DNA from: Rhodobiaceae bacterium
GTDB lineage: Bacteria > Pseudomonadota > Alphaproteobacteria > RS24
Direction: 5' to 3'
Length of the DNA stretch: 64,000 bases
Assembly (NCBI GenBank): GCA_024645085.1
Contig: JAHEGN010000012.1
Location: 29,671 to 93,670 of the forward strand
A program made the position numbers and the translations under genes. Under the pieces are notes generated by a model that saw only the letters and a program-made list of their open reading frames with translations, searched no databases and was not told where the DNA came from. Every line of letters begins with the position of its first letter. The first letter of the stretch is position 1. Below, piece after piece: positions 56,592 to 64,000 of the stretch.

Positions 56592-58802
56592 CTATGCGGT
56601 TTTGCCCGACATTAAATCAGGAAACCAATCCTGATTAATGCGCGTCAGCTCTGCGATAGATATGGTGAGCGTAGCGTCAATTGTCAATTCGTCACCACCA
56701 GTTTTACCAATTTCATTGACATCAACACCAGCAGCTTGCGCCGCAGCGGTGAAACCGTCCACTTGCGCGGCGCTGACTTGCACAATATAGCGCCCCTGAT
56801 CTTCGCCAAACCAATAGGCCGCATCGCCTTGCTGTGGGCTCGTGAGGCCAATGCCGTGGCGCATGGTCATCTCGCTCAAAGCCACCAATAAACCGCCGTC
56901 GGAGACGTCATGGGCGGCACTGACACTGCCAGCAGCAATCGCCGCGCGCACAAATTCGCCATGCGCGCGTTCAGCTTGCAAATCAACCGCAGGCGGCGCG
57001 ACAATCGTGTCATCTTGCAAAATATGGCGTTGGTAAAGCGAGCAGCCAAGCGCGCCATGGCTGCCACCAATGACAAACACATGTGCGCCAGCTTCGCTAA
57101 ACCCATTGCCAATGGCCTTATTATAATCGGCAATCACTCCAACCCCACCAATCGCGGGGGTCGGCAAAATGCCAGTGCCATTGGTTTCATTGTAAAGCGA
57201 CACATTGCCTGAAACGACAGGAAAATCGAGGGCCAAACAGGCTTGCCCCATGCCGTCGAGACAGCCGACAAATTGCCCCATAATTTCAGGGCGCTCTGGA
57301 TTGCCAAAATTCAAACAATTGGTAATCGCCAAAGGTGTGGCACCGGTCGCAGAAATATTGCGATAGGCTTCCGCCACTGCCTGTTTGCCGCCCTCAATCG
57401 GGTCTGCAAAACAATAGCGCGGCGTTACATCTGTGCTCATGGCCAAGGCTTTTTGCGTGCCATGCACGCGCACCAGAGCCGCATCACCGCCAGGGCCGAC
57501 CAATGTGTCGCCCATCACCATGCTGTCATATTGTTCCCAAATCCACCGCCGCGAAGCAATCTCGCTATTGCCCATGAGGCTTTTCAAACTATCGACAATC
57601 GCCGGATGCGCTGCCTGATTGGAGTCAAATGCCGGGCGTTTCGGGGTCGCGACATGCGGCCGGTCATATTCTGGCGCGCCATCGGCCAAAGGCCCGAGAG
57701 GCATATCAGCAATTTCTTCGCCCTGATGATGCACCACCATGCGATGGCTGTCAGTCAGTTCGCCAATAACCGCAAAATCGAGTCCCCAGCGGTGGAAAAT
57801 TTTCTCCGCTTCGGCTTCGCGCCCCGGTTTCAGCACCATTAACATGCGCTCTTGGCTCTCCGACAGCAGCATTTCATAGCCGCTCATGGCGGTTTCGCGA
57901 CACGGCACTTTATCGAGGTCGATGAAAATACCGACGCCGCCCTTATCGGCCATTTCAACCGACGACGATGTCAGGCCAGCTGCGCCCATATCTTGAATGC
58001 CAATAATCGCATCTGAGGCCATTAGTTCTTGGCACGCTTCGAGCAGCAATTTCTCAGTAAACGGGTCGCCGACTTGAACAGTTGGGCGTTTTTCTTGTGA
58101 GGCATCGTCAAACTCGGCCGATGCCATGGTTGCCCCATGGATGCCGTCACGGCCGGTTTTGGCGCCGACATAAACAACCGGTGAGCCAACCCCCGTGGCG
58201 GCGGCATAAAAGATTTTATCAGCCCGCGCTGTGCCGACGCACATGGCATTGACCAAAATATTGCCATTATAGCTGGCGTCGAAATTAACTTCGCCGCCAA
58301 CCGTTGGCACGCCAATGCAATTGCCATAGCCGCCAATGCCAGACACCACACCGGCCACAAGGTGGCGGGTTTTCGGATGGCTCGGCTCACCAAAGCGCAG
58401 CGCGTTCAAATTGGCAACGGGCCGAGCGCCCATGGTAAACACGTCGCGCATAATGCCGCCGACGCCGGTTGCCGCGCCTTGATAAGGCTCAATAAATGAC
58501 GGGTGATTATGGCTTTCCATTTTGAAAATCGCCGTATCGCCATCACCAATGTCAATCACACCGGCGTTTTCGCCTGGCCCCTGAATTACTTGTGGGCCTT
58601 CGGTTGGCAGTTTTTTCAGCCATTTGCGCGATGATTTATAAGAACAATGTTCCGACCACATTACCGAAAACACGCCCAATTCGGTCATATTCGGCGTCCG
58701 CCCCAAATGATCAACAATCATTTTATATTCGTCGTCGGTCAGCCCATGTTCGCGCGCTATATCGTCGGTCACATCTACCAAATTATTCAAACGCGTGCTC
58801 AT
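56592..58802 (-). CDS. purL: Phosphoribosylformylglycinamidine synthase II (small PurL)
   Basis: A 736-residue PurL of the short type, which needs separate PurQ and PurS, both present next to it. It has [40 protein letters not shown] (ATP site), [13 protein letters not shown] and the second-half [13 protein letters not shown] and [14 protein letters not shown]. It makes FGAM from FGAR, ATP and ammonia. The ATG overlaps the purQ stop as ATGA. Confidence 0.95.
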   Translation of the reverse strand: MSTRLNNLVDVTDDIAREHGLTDDEYKMIVDHLGRTPNMTELGVFSVMWSEHCSYKSSRKWLKKLPTEGPQVIQGPGENAGVIDIGDGDTAIFKMESHNHPSFIEPYQGAATGVGGIMRDVFTMGARPVANLNALRFGEPSHPKTRHLVAGVVSGIGGYGNCIGVPTVGGEVNFDASYNGNILVNAMCVGTARADKIFYAAATGVGSPVVYVGAKTGRDGIHGATMASAEFDDASQEKRPTVQVGDPFTEKLLLEACQELMASDAIIGIQDMGAAGLTSSSVEMADKGGVGIFIDLDKVPCRETAMSGYEMLLSESQERMLMVLKPGREAEAEKIFHRWGLDFAVIGELTDSHRMVVHHQGEEIADMPLGPLADGAPEYDRPHVATPKRPAFDSNQAAHPAIVDSLKSLMGNSEIASRRWIWEQYDSMVMGDTLVGPGGDAALVRVHGTQKALAMSTDVTPRYCFADPIEGGKQAVAEAYRNISATGATPLAITNCLNFGNPERPEIMGQFVGCLDGMGQACLALDFPVVSGNVSLYNETNGTGILPTPAIGGVGVIADYNKAIGNGFSEAGAHVFVIGGSHGALGCSLYQRHILQDDTIVAPPAVDLQAERAHGEFVRAAIAAGSVSAAHDVSDGGLLVALSEMTMRHGIGLTSPQQGDAAYWFGEDQGRYIVQVSAAQVDGFTAAAQAAGVDVNEIGKTGGDELTIDATLTISIAELTRINQDWFPDLMSGKTA

Positions 58803-59467
58803 GCCAAACTCTCCACAATGCCGGTAAACAGGCGCTTGCCGTCTTCGCCGCCCAAAGCGGCCTCGGCGCGGCGTTCAGGGTGTGGCATCATGCCAAGAAT
58901 TTTGCCGCTTCTATCGGTAATGCCGGCAATATCAAGACAGGCGCCATTCGGATTATCGCCAGCCCCATAGGTGAAGGCGATTTGCTGGTGCTCTTGCAAG
59001 CCCGCCAGTGTCGCCTCATCGGCAAAATAATTGCCCTCATTATGGGCAACCGGAATAATAATTTCTTCATCCTGCTGATACAAATGGGTGAAGGCGTTTT
59101 GCGCATTGCTGACTTTCAGCCGTGTATCGCGACAGACGAAATTAAGGCCGGTGTTTTGCATTAACACGCCAGGCAAAAGGCCGCATTCGGTCAAAATTTG
59201 GAACCCATTGCAAATCCCCAAAACCGCCGCCCCTTTATGCGCTTGGGCGACCACTTCGCGCATGATCGGGCTATTGGCGGCCATTGACCCGCAGCGCAAA
59301 TAATCGCCATAGGAAAACCCGCCAGGTAGAACAATCAAATCACAATCGGGCAGGGCGGCGTCGCCGTGCCAAGCCATGAGAGGCGCCGTGCCGGTCGCTG
59401 CCTCAAGACACACAGCGACATCACGGTCGCAATTCGAACCTGGAAAAACAATCACTGCAGCCTGCAT
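58799..59467 (-). CDS. purQ: Phosphoribosylformylglycinamidine synthase I (glutaminase subunit)
   Basis: A 222-residue class I glutamine amidotransferase: [13 protein letters not shown] at the N terminus, [14 protein letters not shown], the nucleophile Cys in [11 protein letters not shown] (about residue 87), and the catalytic His and Glu in MPHPERRAE. It feeds ammonia to PurL. I chose the ATG at 59467, 4 bases after the purS stop; a longer frame has no support. Confidence 0.95.
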   Translation of the reverse strand: MQAAVIVFPGSNCDRDVAVCLEAATGTAPLMAWHGDAALPDCDLIVLPGGFSYGDYLRCGSMAANSPIMREVVAQAHKGAAVLGICNGFQILTECGLLPGVLMQNTGLNFVCRDTRLKVSNAQNAFTHLYQQDEEIIIPVAHNEGNYFADEATLAGLQEHQQIAFTYGAGDNPNGACLDIAGITDRSGKILGMMPHPERRAEAALGGEDGKRLFTGIVESLA

Positions 59468-59471
59468 AGGC

Positions 59472-59720
59472 CTACTCCGACTTATCGAGCTGAATGTCGT
59501 AATTCTCAATCACTGTATTGGCGAGAAGCTGTTCGCACATATCAGTGAGACTGGCTTCAGCTTTAGCCGCGTCGGTCTCGCTCAAATCAATTTCAATGAG
59601 CTTGCCTTGGCGCACGCCATTGACGCCAGTAAAGCCTAATTGGCCAAGCGCATTTTCAATGGCTTTGCCTTGCGGGTCGAGCACCCCAGATTTCAGCGTG
59701 ATATTAATTATAGCTTTCAT
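59472..59720 (-). CDS. purS: Phosphoribosylformylglycinamidine synthase subunit PurS
   Basis: An 82-residue Pur[21 protein letters not shown] with [20 protein letters not shown] and a terminal [12 protein letters not shown]. It forms a bridge between PurQ and PurL. It lies 7 bases after purC and 4 bases before purQ, consistent with the short-PurL system. Confidence 0.93.
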   Translation of the reverse strand: MKAIINITLKSGVLDPQGKAIENALGQLGFTGVNGVRQGKLIEIDLSETDAAKAEASLTDMCEQLLANTVIENYDIQLDKSE

Positions 59721-59727
59721 ATTTTCC

Positions 59728-60492
59728 TCAACTCACCAATACAGGCCCAGTTTTACCATCAGTGTTCTTGCCGTTAAAAATTCCCAATCTGCGCGCCACT
59801 TCTTGATAGGCATCAACCAACCCGCCCAAATCCTCGCGGAACCGGTCTTTGTCGAGCTTTTCAAGGCTTTTTGTGTCCCACAGGCGGCAGCTGTCAGGGC
59901 TGATTTCGTCAGCCAAAACAAGCCGATGATTTTCGCCATCCCACAGCCGACCAAATTCCAATTTGAAATCCACCAGTCGAATGCCGACGCCATAAAACAG
60001 GCCAGTCAGGAAATCATTAATCCGCAAAGCGTGCGCCATCAGCTCATCAACTTCGGCCGGTGTTGCCCAATTGAAAACCGAAATATGGTCTTCCGTTACC
60101 AGCGGGTCGCCCAGCGCATCATCCTTATAATAAAACTCCACCAATGGGCGCGGCAGGGGTTCGCCACTGGTCAGACCAAGTCGCTTGACCAGCGAGCCCG
60201 CCGCAACATTGCGCACCACCACTTCTAGCGGCACAATTTCAACTTCGCGAATAAGCTGTTCGCGCATATTCAGCGTGCGAATAAAATGCGTTGGAATGCC
60301 AATTTCTTCTAGGCGGGTGAAGATATATTCGGAAATCCGATTGTTCAAAACACCTTTGCCATCAATGACTTCGTGCTTTTGCGCATTAAAGGCCGTGGTG
60401 TCATCTTTGAAATATTGCACCAGCGTGCCGGGCTCTGGTCCTTCGAATAAAACCTTGGCCTTGCCTTCATAAATTTTACGACGCTTCGACAT
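59728..60492 (-). CDS. purC: Phosphoribosylaminoimidazole-succinocarboxamide synthase
   Basis: A 254-residue SAICAR synthetase: [20 protein letters not shown] at the N terminus (ATP loop), [38 protein letters not shown] and [10 protein letters not shown] with [12 protein letters not shown] near the end. It joins CAIR and aspartate using ATP. It follows purB by 61 bases and heads purS in the operon. Confidence 0.95.
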   Translation of the reverse strand: MSKRRKIYEGKAKVLFEGPEPGTLVQYFKDDTTAFNAQKHEVIDGKGVLNNRISEYIFTRLEEIGIPTHFIRTLNMREQLIREVEIVPLEVVVRNVAAGSLVKRLGLTSGEPLPRPLVEFYYKDDALGDPLVTEDHISVFNWATPAEVDELMAHALRINDFLTGLFYGVGIRLVDFKLEFGRLWDGENHRLVLADEISPDSCRLWDTKSLEKLDKDRFREDLGGLVDAYQEVARRLGIFNGKNTDGKTGPVLVS

Positions 60493-60553
60493 TGTCTCTC
60501 TCCGGTGCTGCCGTTATCGGCATAGTTAAATTATGGCCTTGATTCTGCCAATG

Positions 60554-61843
60554 TCAGCGACCAAACACGCGGTCAAAAATCGTATCCACATGTTTGAAGT
60601 GATAACTCAAATCAAACAGTGCTTCCAAATCGGCATCACTCAACACAACTTCTTCATCGGCCTTCAGCAATTCAAGGAACTGGCCTTCACCGCGCCAGAC
60701 CGGCATGGCATTGCGCTGCACTAAGCGATAGGCGTCTTCGCGGCTCACACCGGCTTGCGTCAGCGCCAATAAGACGCGCTGCGAATGCACCAGGCCGCCC
60801 AATTTATCAAGATTGGCCTGCATGCGTTCGGGGTAAATCAGTAAATTCTCAATCACATTGGTCAAGCGCATCAGGGCGAAATCAAGGGTGATGGTGGCAT
60901 CGGGGCCAATCATTCGTTCGACCGATGAATGCGAAATATCGCGTTCGTGCCACAGCGCCACATTTTCCATGGCTGGCAGCGCCATGCCGCGCACCAAACG
61001 GGCCAAGCCGGTCAGGTTTTCGGTCAACACGGGATTGCGCTTATGCGGCATGGCCGAGGAGCCCTTTTGGCCCTCAGAGAAATATTCTTCCGCTTCCAAC
61101 ACTTCCGTGCGCTGCAAATGCCGAACTTCTGTCGCCAGCCGTTCAATCGATGAGGCAACCACGCCGAGAGTGGCAAAAAACATCGCATGGCGGTCGCGCG
61201 GAATAACCTGCGTCGACACTGGCTCAGCAACCAAGCCCATTTTGTCGGCCACATGCAGTTCCACTGATGGGTCAATATTGGCGAAGGTGCCGACCGCACC
61301 AGAAATGGCACAAGTAGCAATTTCTTCGCGCGCCGCCACCAAACGGGCCCGATTGCGGTCAAATTCGGCATAGGCTTGCGCCAGTTTCAGACCAAATGTT
61401 GTTGGCTCGGCATGAATACCGTGACTGCGACCAATTGTCGGTGTCATTTTATGTTCAAACGCCCGTTTTTTAATGGCCGCCAGCAAAGCGTCCATATCGG
61501 CCAGCAAAATATCCGCTGCGCGCACCAATTGAACATTAAAACACGTGTCCAAAACGTCAGATGAGGTCATGCCTTGGTGGACAAACCGCGCCTCAGGGCC
61601 GACATGTTCCGACAGGCTGGTCAAAAAGGCGATAACGTCATGTTTGACTTCGCGTTCAATTTCATCAATCCGGTCGACGTCAAAGCCGCCGCGTTCACGC
61701 ACCGCTTGCGCGGCATCAGCTGGCACAATGCCCAGCTCAACCATGGCATCCATGGCGTGGGTTTCAATTTCGAGCCAAATGGAAAACCGGCTTTCGGCTT
61801 CCCAAAGGGCAGTCATTTCAGGGCGGGCATAACGTGGAATCAT
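60554..61843 (-). CDS. purB: Adenylosuccinate lyase
   Basis: A 429-residue fumarase-superfamily lyase: MIPRYARPEMTALWEAESR at the N terminus, MTSSDVLDTCFN, TIGRSHGIHAEPTTFGLKLA, and the signature loop GSSAMPHKRNP (about residues 260-270) with the flexible catalytic Ser. It cuts SAICAR and adenylosuccinate, releasing fumarate. GAGGAG lies 8 bases before the ATG at 61843. It is the first gene of the purB-C-S-Q-L-bolA-grxD unit. Confidence 0.95.
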   Translation of the reverse strand: MIPRYARPEMTALWEAESRFSIWLEIETHAMDAMVELGIVPADAAQAVRERGGFDVDRIDEIEREVKHDVIAFLTSLSEHVGPEARFVHQGMTSSDVLDTCFNVQLVRAADILLADMDALLAAIKKRAFEHKMTPTIGRSHGIHAEPTTFGLKLAQAYAEFDRNRARLVAAREEIATCAISGAVGTFANIDPSVELHVADKMGLVAEPVSTQVIPRDRHAMFFATLGVVASSIERLATEVRHLQRTEVLEAEEYFSEGQKGSSAMPHKRNPVLTENLTGLARLVRGMALPAMENVALWHERDISHSSVERMIGPDATITLDFALMRLTNVIENLLIYPERMQANLDKLGGLVHSQRVLLALTQAGVSREDAYRLVQRNAMPVWRGEGQFLELLKADEEVVLSDADLEALFDLSYHFKHVDTIFDRVFGR

Positions 61844-61873
61844 CTGTGGTCTCCTCTGCCATGGCTTTACCAT

Positions 61874-61908
61874 AATCGCCGCTCATAAGTAATGACTAAG
61901 CGGCGATT
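61874..61908 (-). other. Strong hairpin ahead of purB / after radC
   Basis: AATCGCCGCT (61874-61883) and AGCGGCGATT (61899-61908) form a perfect 10-base stem with a 15-base loop that can close further (AGT/ACT). It lies 43 bases after the radC stop and 31 bases before the purB start on the same strand. No T-run follows on the gene strand. It may be a radC 3' end or a leader structure of the purine operon. Confidence 0.5.
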
Positions 61909-61950
61909 CTTTGCCTGTTTTACTGAATTTATGTGCTTAAAACGCAGTTT

Positions 61951-62661
61951 TTACAATAAACCGATGTTTTTGAAGCTCACTTCGGCGTGCCGCCCAATAA
62001 TCAAATGGTCGTGCAGCACAATATTGAAGCTTTCGGCAAGGGTTTTCAGCTTCTGAGTCATTTCAATATCGGCCTGTGACGGCGATGGGTCACCGCTAGG
62101 GTGATTATGCACTAAAATCAGTGCTGAGGCGCTGAGCTCCAGCGACCGTTTCATCACTTCGCGCGGATATACTGGCGTATGATCAACCGTGCCGCTGCCC
62201 ATTTCTTCATCGGCAATGATTTGGTTTTGCTTATCAAGGAAAATCACATGAAATTTTTCAATCTTCTTTTCAGCCATGCGGGCGCGGCAATAGCTCAAAA
62301 GCGCGTCCCAATTTTGCAGCACCGGCCGCAGTTTGGTTTTCGACTGACCAATGCTCAGCGCCGCTGCCTCAATCACTTTGAAGTCAGTGATGACGCTGTC
62401 ACCGACCCCTGAATAGGCCCGCAATTCAGACGGCGCCGCCGATAAAACAGCCGATAAATCGCCGAAGTCATGGATTAACTCATGCGCCAAATCCTTCACA
62501 TCGCGGCGCGGCAGAGAGCGGAATAAAATCAATTCCAATAATTCATGCGGCTGCACGGCTTCTATTCCACCAGTATTGAAGCGCGCGCGAAGTCTCTCGC
62601 GGTGGCCGGTTCTAAAGCTTCGTAGTCTGTTGAAATGGGTGCTTGTTGATTTTTCTTTCAC
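61951..62661 (-). CDS. radC: RadC-family JAB/MPN domain protein
   Basis: A 236-residue RadC protein. An N-terminal helix-hairpin-helix region (PHELLELILFRSLPRRDVKD, LRAYSGVGDS) precedes a JAB metalloprotease-like domain with the metal motif ILVHNHPSGDPSPSQADI (H-x-H-x10-D). The start is a GTG at 62661, with AAGGA upstream; no in-frame ATG occurs near. The molecular role is still unsettled. It lies 18 bases after map on the same strand. Confidence 0.87.
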   Translation of the reverse strand: MKEKSTSTHFNRLRSFRTGHRERLRARFNTGGIEAVQPHELLELILFRSLPRRDVKDLAHELIHDFGDLSAVLSAAPSELRAYSGVGDSVITDFKVIEAAALSIGQSKTKLRPVLQNWDALLSYCRARMAEKKIEKFHVIFLDKQNQIIADEEMGSGTVDHTPVYPREVMKRSLELSASALILVHNHPSGDPSPSQADIEMTQKLKTLAESFNIVLHDHLIIGRHAEVSFKNIGLL

Positions 62662-62679
62662 CCTATTTTTCCTTTAGTC

Positions 62680-63504
62680 TTAAGTCTGTCGGTGCGGCGT
62701 TTCCATGCCATTGAGGGAGGCGGTAAAAATTTCATAGCCGGTCGCCGTCACCCCAATAGAGTGCTCAAATTGCGCCGATAAAGTGCGATCGCGGGTCACC
62801 GCCGTCCATCCGTCGCCGAGAATTTTAACCGCGGGCTTGCCCAGGTTCAGCATCGGCTCAATGGTAAAAAACATGCCCTCGCGCAGGCTGAGACCTTCGC
62901 CAGAGCGGCCATAATGCAGAATATTTGGCGCATCATGAAAAATCCGGCCAAGCCCATGGCCGCAAAAATCGCGAACAACAGAAGTGCGCGCGGCCTCGGC
63001 ATAAGATTGAATGGCGGCGCCAATATCGCCCAAAGTCGCCCCCGGCCGCACCACCTCAATGCCTTGCATCATCGCATCATAAGTCACATCCATCAGCCGT
63101 TTGGCTTTCACCGACACTTCGCCAATGCCATACATGCGGCTATGGTCGCCATGAAACCCGCCATGGAATAGCGTCACATCGACATTCATAATATCGCCGT
63201 CGCGCAATATTTTATCGCCCGGAATGCCGTGGCACACGACATGGTTAATCGAGGTGCAAATGGATTTACGAAACCCGCGATAATTCAGCGGCGCTGGCAC
63301 GGCGCCAAGGTCAGTGATGATTTCCACCGCCTTATCGTCGAGAAATTGCGTTGTCACCCCGGCTTGCACAAACTCAGATAGAGCGTCCAGCGTTTGCGCC
63401 GCCATGCGACCGACCACACGCATCGCTTCGAAATCTTCCGCTGTGTGCAGTTTGATTTGACCGGTGCTCTTCAATGGAGCCGAACTGGCGGCAATAAAGT
63501 TCAT
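62680..63504 (-). CDS. map: Methionine aminopeptidase, type I
   Basis: A 274-residue Met aminopeptidase. The five metal ligands are visible: Asp in NVDVTLF, Asp in HGDHSRMYG, His in CGHGLGRIFH, Glu in FTIEPML and Glu in QFEHSIGV. It removes the N-terminal Met of new proteins. The ATG at 63504 gives the normal type I length; earlier in-frame codons add 34 unrelated residues. It is divergent from the CinA/MoaB-like gene and co-directional with radC. Confidence 0.92.
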   Translation of the reverse strand: MNFIAASSAPLKSTGQIKLHTAEDFEAMRVVGRMAAQTLDALSEFVQAGVTTQFLDDKAVEIITDLGAVPAPLNYRGFRKSICTSINHVVCHGIPGDKILRDGDIMNVDVTLFHGGFHGDHSRMYGIGEVSVKAKRLMDVTYDAMMQGIEVVRPGATLGDIGAAIQSYAEAARTSVVRDFCGHGLGRIFHDAPNILHYGRSGEGLSLREGMFFTIEPMLNLGKPAVKILGDGWTAVTRDRTLSAQFEHSIGVTATGYEIFTASLNGMETPHRQT

Positions 63505-63635
63505 AGACCTGTCTATAGCACGGGCCCGCACTGGCCACCAAATTGAAATTGCCTCGACCGCCGGCAGATAATGTTTGGGCCAGCGCAAGTTTGACGTATA
63601 TAACAATCAATCATCACGCAAGCGAAAGGCGAGAT

Positions 63636-64000
63636 ATGTCCGCGCAGCCAAAAAGTGTAACCGCCGCCATGATCATCATTGGCAATGAAGTGTTGTCTGG
63701 CCGCACGCAAGATAAAAACTTGGCCTTTGTCGCGCAAATGCTCGGTGAGATTGGCGTCGACATGCAGGAAGCGCGGATTATTCCTGATGTTTTGGAGACT
63801 GTTGTGGCCACCGTTAACGAGCTGCGGGCGCGTCATGATTATGTTTTCACCTCCGGCGGCATTGGCCCCACCCATGATGATATCACCGCTGACTGCATTG
63901 CCGCGGCCTTTGAGGTGAAACTTGAAAAACACCCGCTGGCCATGCAGGCTTTGCAAGCCCATTATGACGCCCAAGAAGCTGATTTCAACGAAGCGCGGCA
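63636..64000 (+). CDS. Molybdopterin-binding (MoaB/CinA N-terminal) domain protein, cut by window edge
   Basis: The visible 121 residues begin MSAQPKSVTAAMIIIGNEVL and continue SGRTQDKNLAFVAQMLGEIG, RIIPDVLETVVATVNELRAR and DYVFTSGGIGPTHDDITADC, the MoCF-type domain seen in CinA and MoaB. CinA-type proteins act on NMN or damaged nucleotides; short single-domain versions are common in alphaproteobacteria next to map. AAAGG precedes the ATG. The end is missing, so the presence of the amidase domain cannot be judged. Confidence 0.85.
   Translation, partial: MSAQPKSVTAAMIIIGNEVLSGRTQDKNLAFVAQMLGEIGVDMQEARIIPDVLETVVATVNELRARHDYVFTSGGIGPTHDDITADCIAAAFEVKLEKHPLAMQALQAHYDAQEADFNEAR

Noticed and set aside
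57243..57842. A 199-codon open frame antisense to purL
   Set aside because: Shadow of purL with no motif or ribosome site.
59421..59450. AATTCGAACCTGG resembling a tRNA T-loop
   Set aside because: It lies in the conserved PurQ coding region GSNCDRD and has no cloverleaf.

Overview
The window is a gene-dense stretch of chromosome from an alphaproteobacterium. Several things point there: a GAAC-N7-GAAC SOS box in the recA promoter, a DksA that lacks most zinc-finger cysteines, a thioredoxin-reductase-like ferredoxin-NADP reductase, a eukaryotic-type NADP isocitrate dehydrogenase, and the order purB-purC-purS-purQ-purL-bolA-grx. Base composition and codon use look uniform, and I see no insertion sequence, prophage, CRISPR array, rRNA or tRNA. 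A free-living, probably marine, heterotroph is an inference from the catabolic genes.

Positions 1-11.5 kb hold a catabolic locus built around an AtuA/AtuC/AtuE/AtuF set (acyclic terpene utilisation, geranyl-CoA carboxylase type). It runs divergently from a TetR regulator, an acyl-CoA dehydrogenase and a CoA-transferase. A perfect inverted repeat lies between the two arms. A DinB-like protein, a second acyl-CoA dehydrogenase and a thioesterase follow. From 11.9 to 17.1 kb, four consecutive genes encode a complete arginine-to-spermidine route through agmatine, putrescine and carboxyspermidine. A structured intergenic element and a secreted DUF3604 protein come next.

Positions 19-30.9 kb hold envelope and periplasmic functions: zinc ABC transporter parts (ZnuC, ZnuB), an NTF2-like protein, a PCu(A)C copper chaperone, a Baeyer-Villiger-type monooxygenase, a divergent PQQ/cytochrome c alcohol dehydrogenase, a three-gene set with a TolQ/ExbB-like channel, a GPH-family transporter, a DUF1329 protein and a methyltransferase. 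Positions 30.9-34 kb hold a glycosyltransferase, a methyltransferase and a QW-motif (alpha/alpha)6 protein that look like one uncharacterised pathway. An epoxide-hydrolase-like protein, a dipeptide epimerase, ferredoxin, chorismate mutase and ferredoxin reductase follow.

The right half is mainly housekeeping: pgsA, uvrC, folB, a pteridine-reductase-like SDR, uvrB, an aminotransferase, a MoxR/VWA pair, dksA, recA, alaS, icd, trmJ, rpsD, grx, bolA, five pur genes, radC, map and the start of a CinA/MoaB-like gene. Points that deserve attention are the AT-rich DnaA-box region between uvrC and folB, an apparent AUA start for uvrC, a start-less GIY-YIG gene, a terminator hairpin lying inside an opposing coding sequence, the two unassigned three-gene sets at 25.6-27.4 kb and 30.9-34.0 kb, and the structured element at 17.1 kb.
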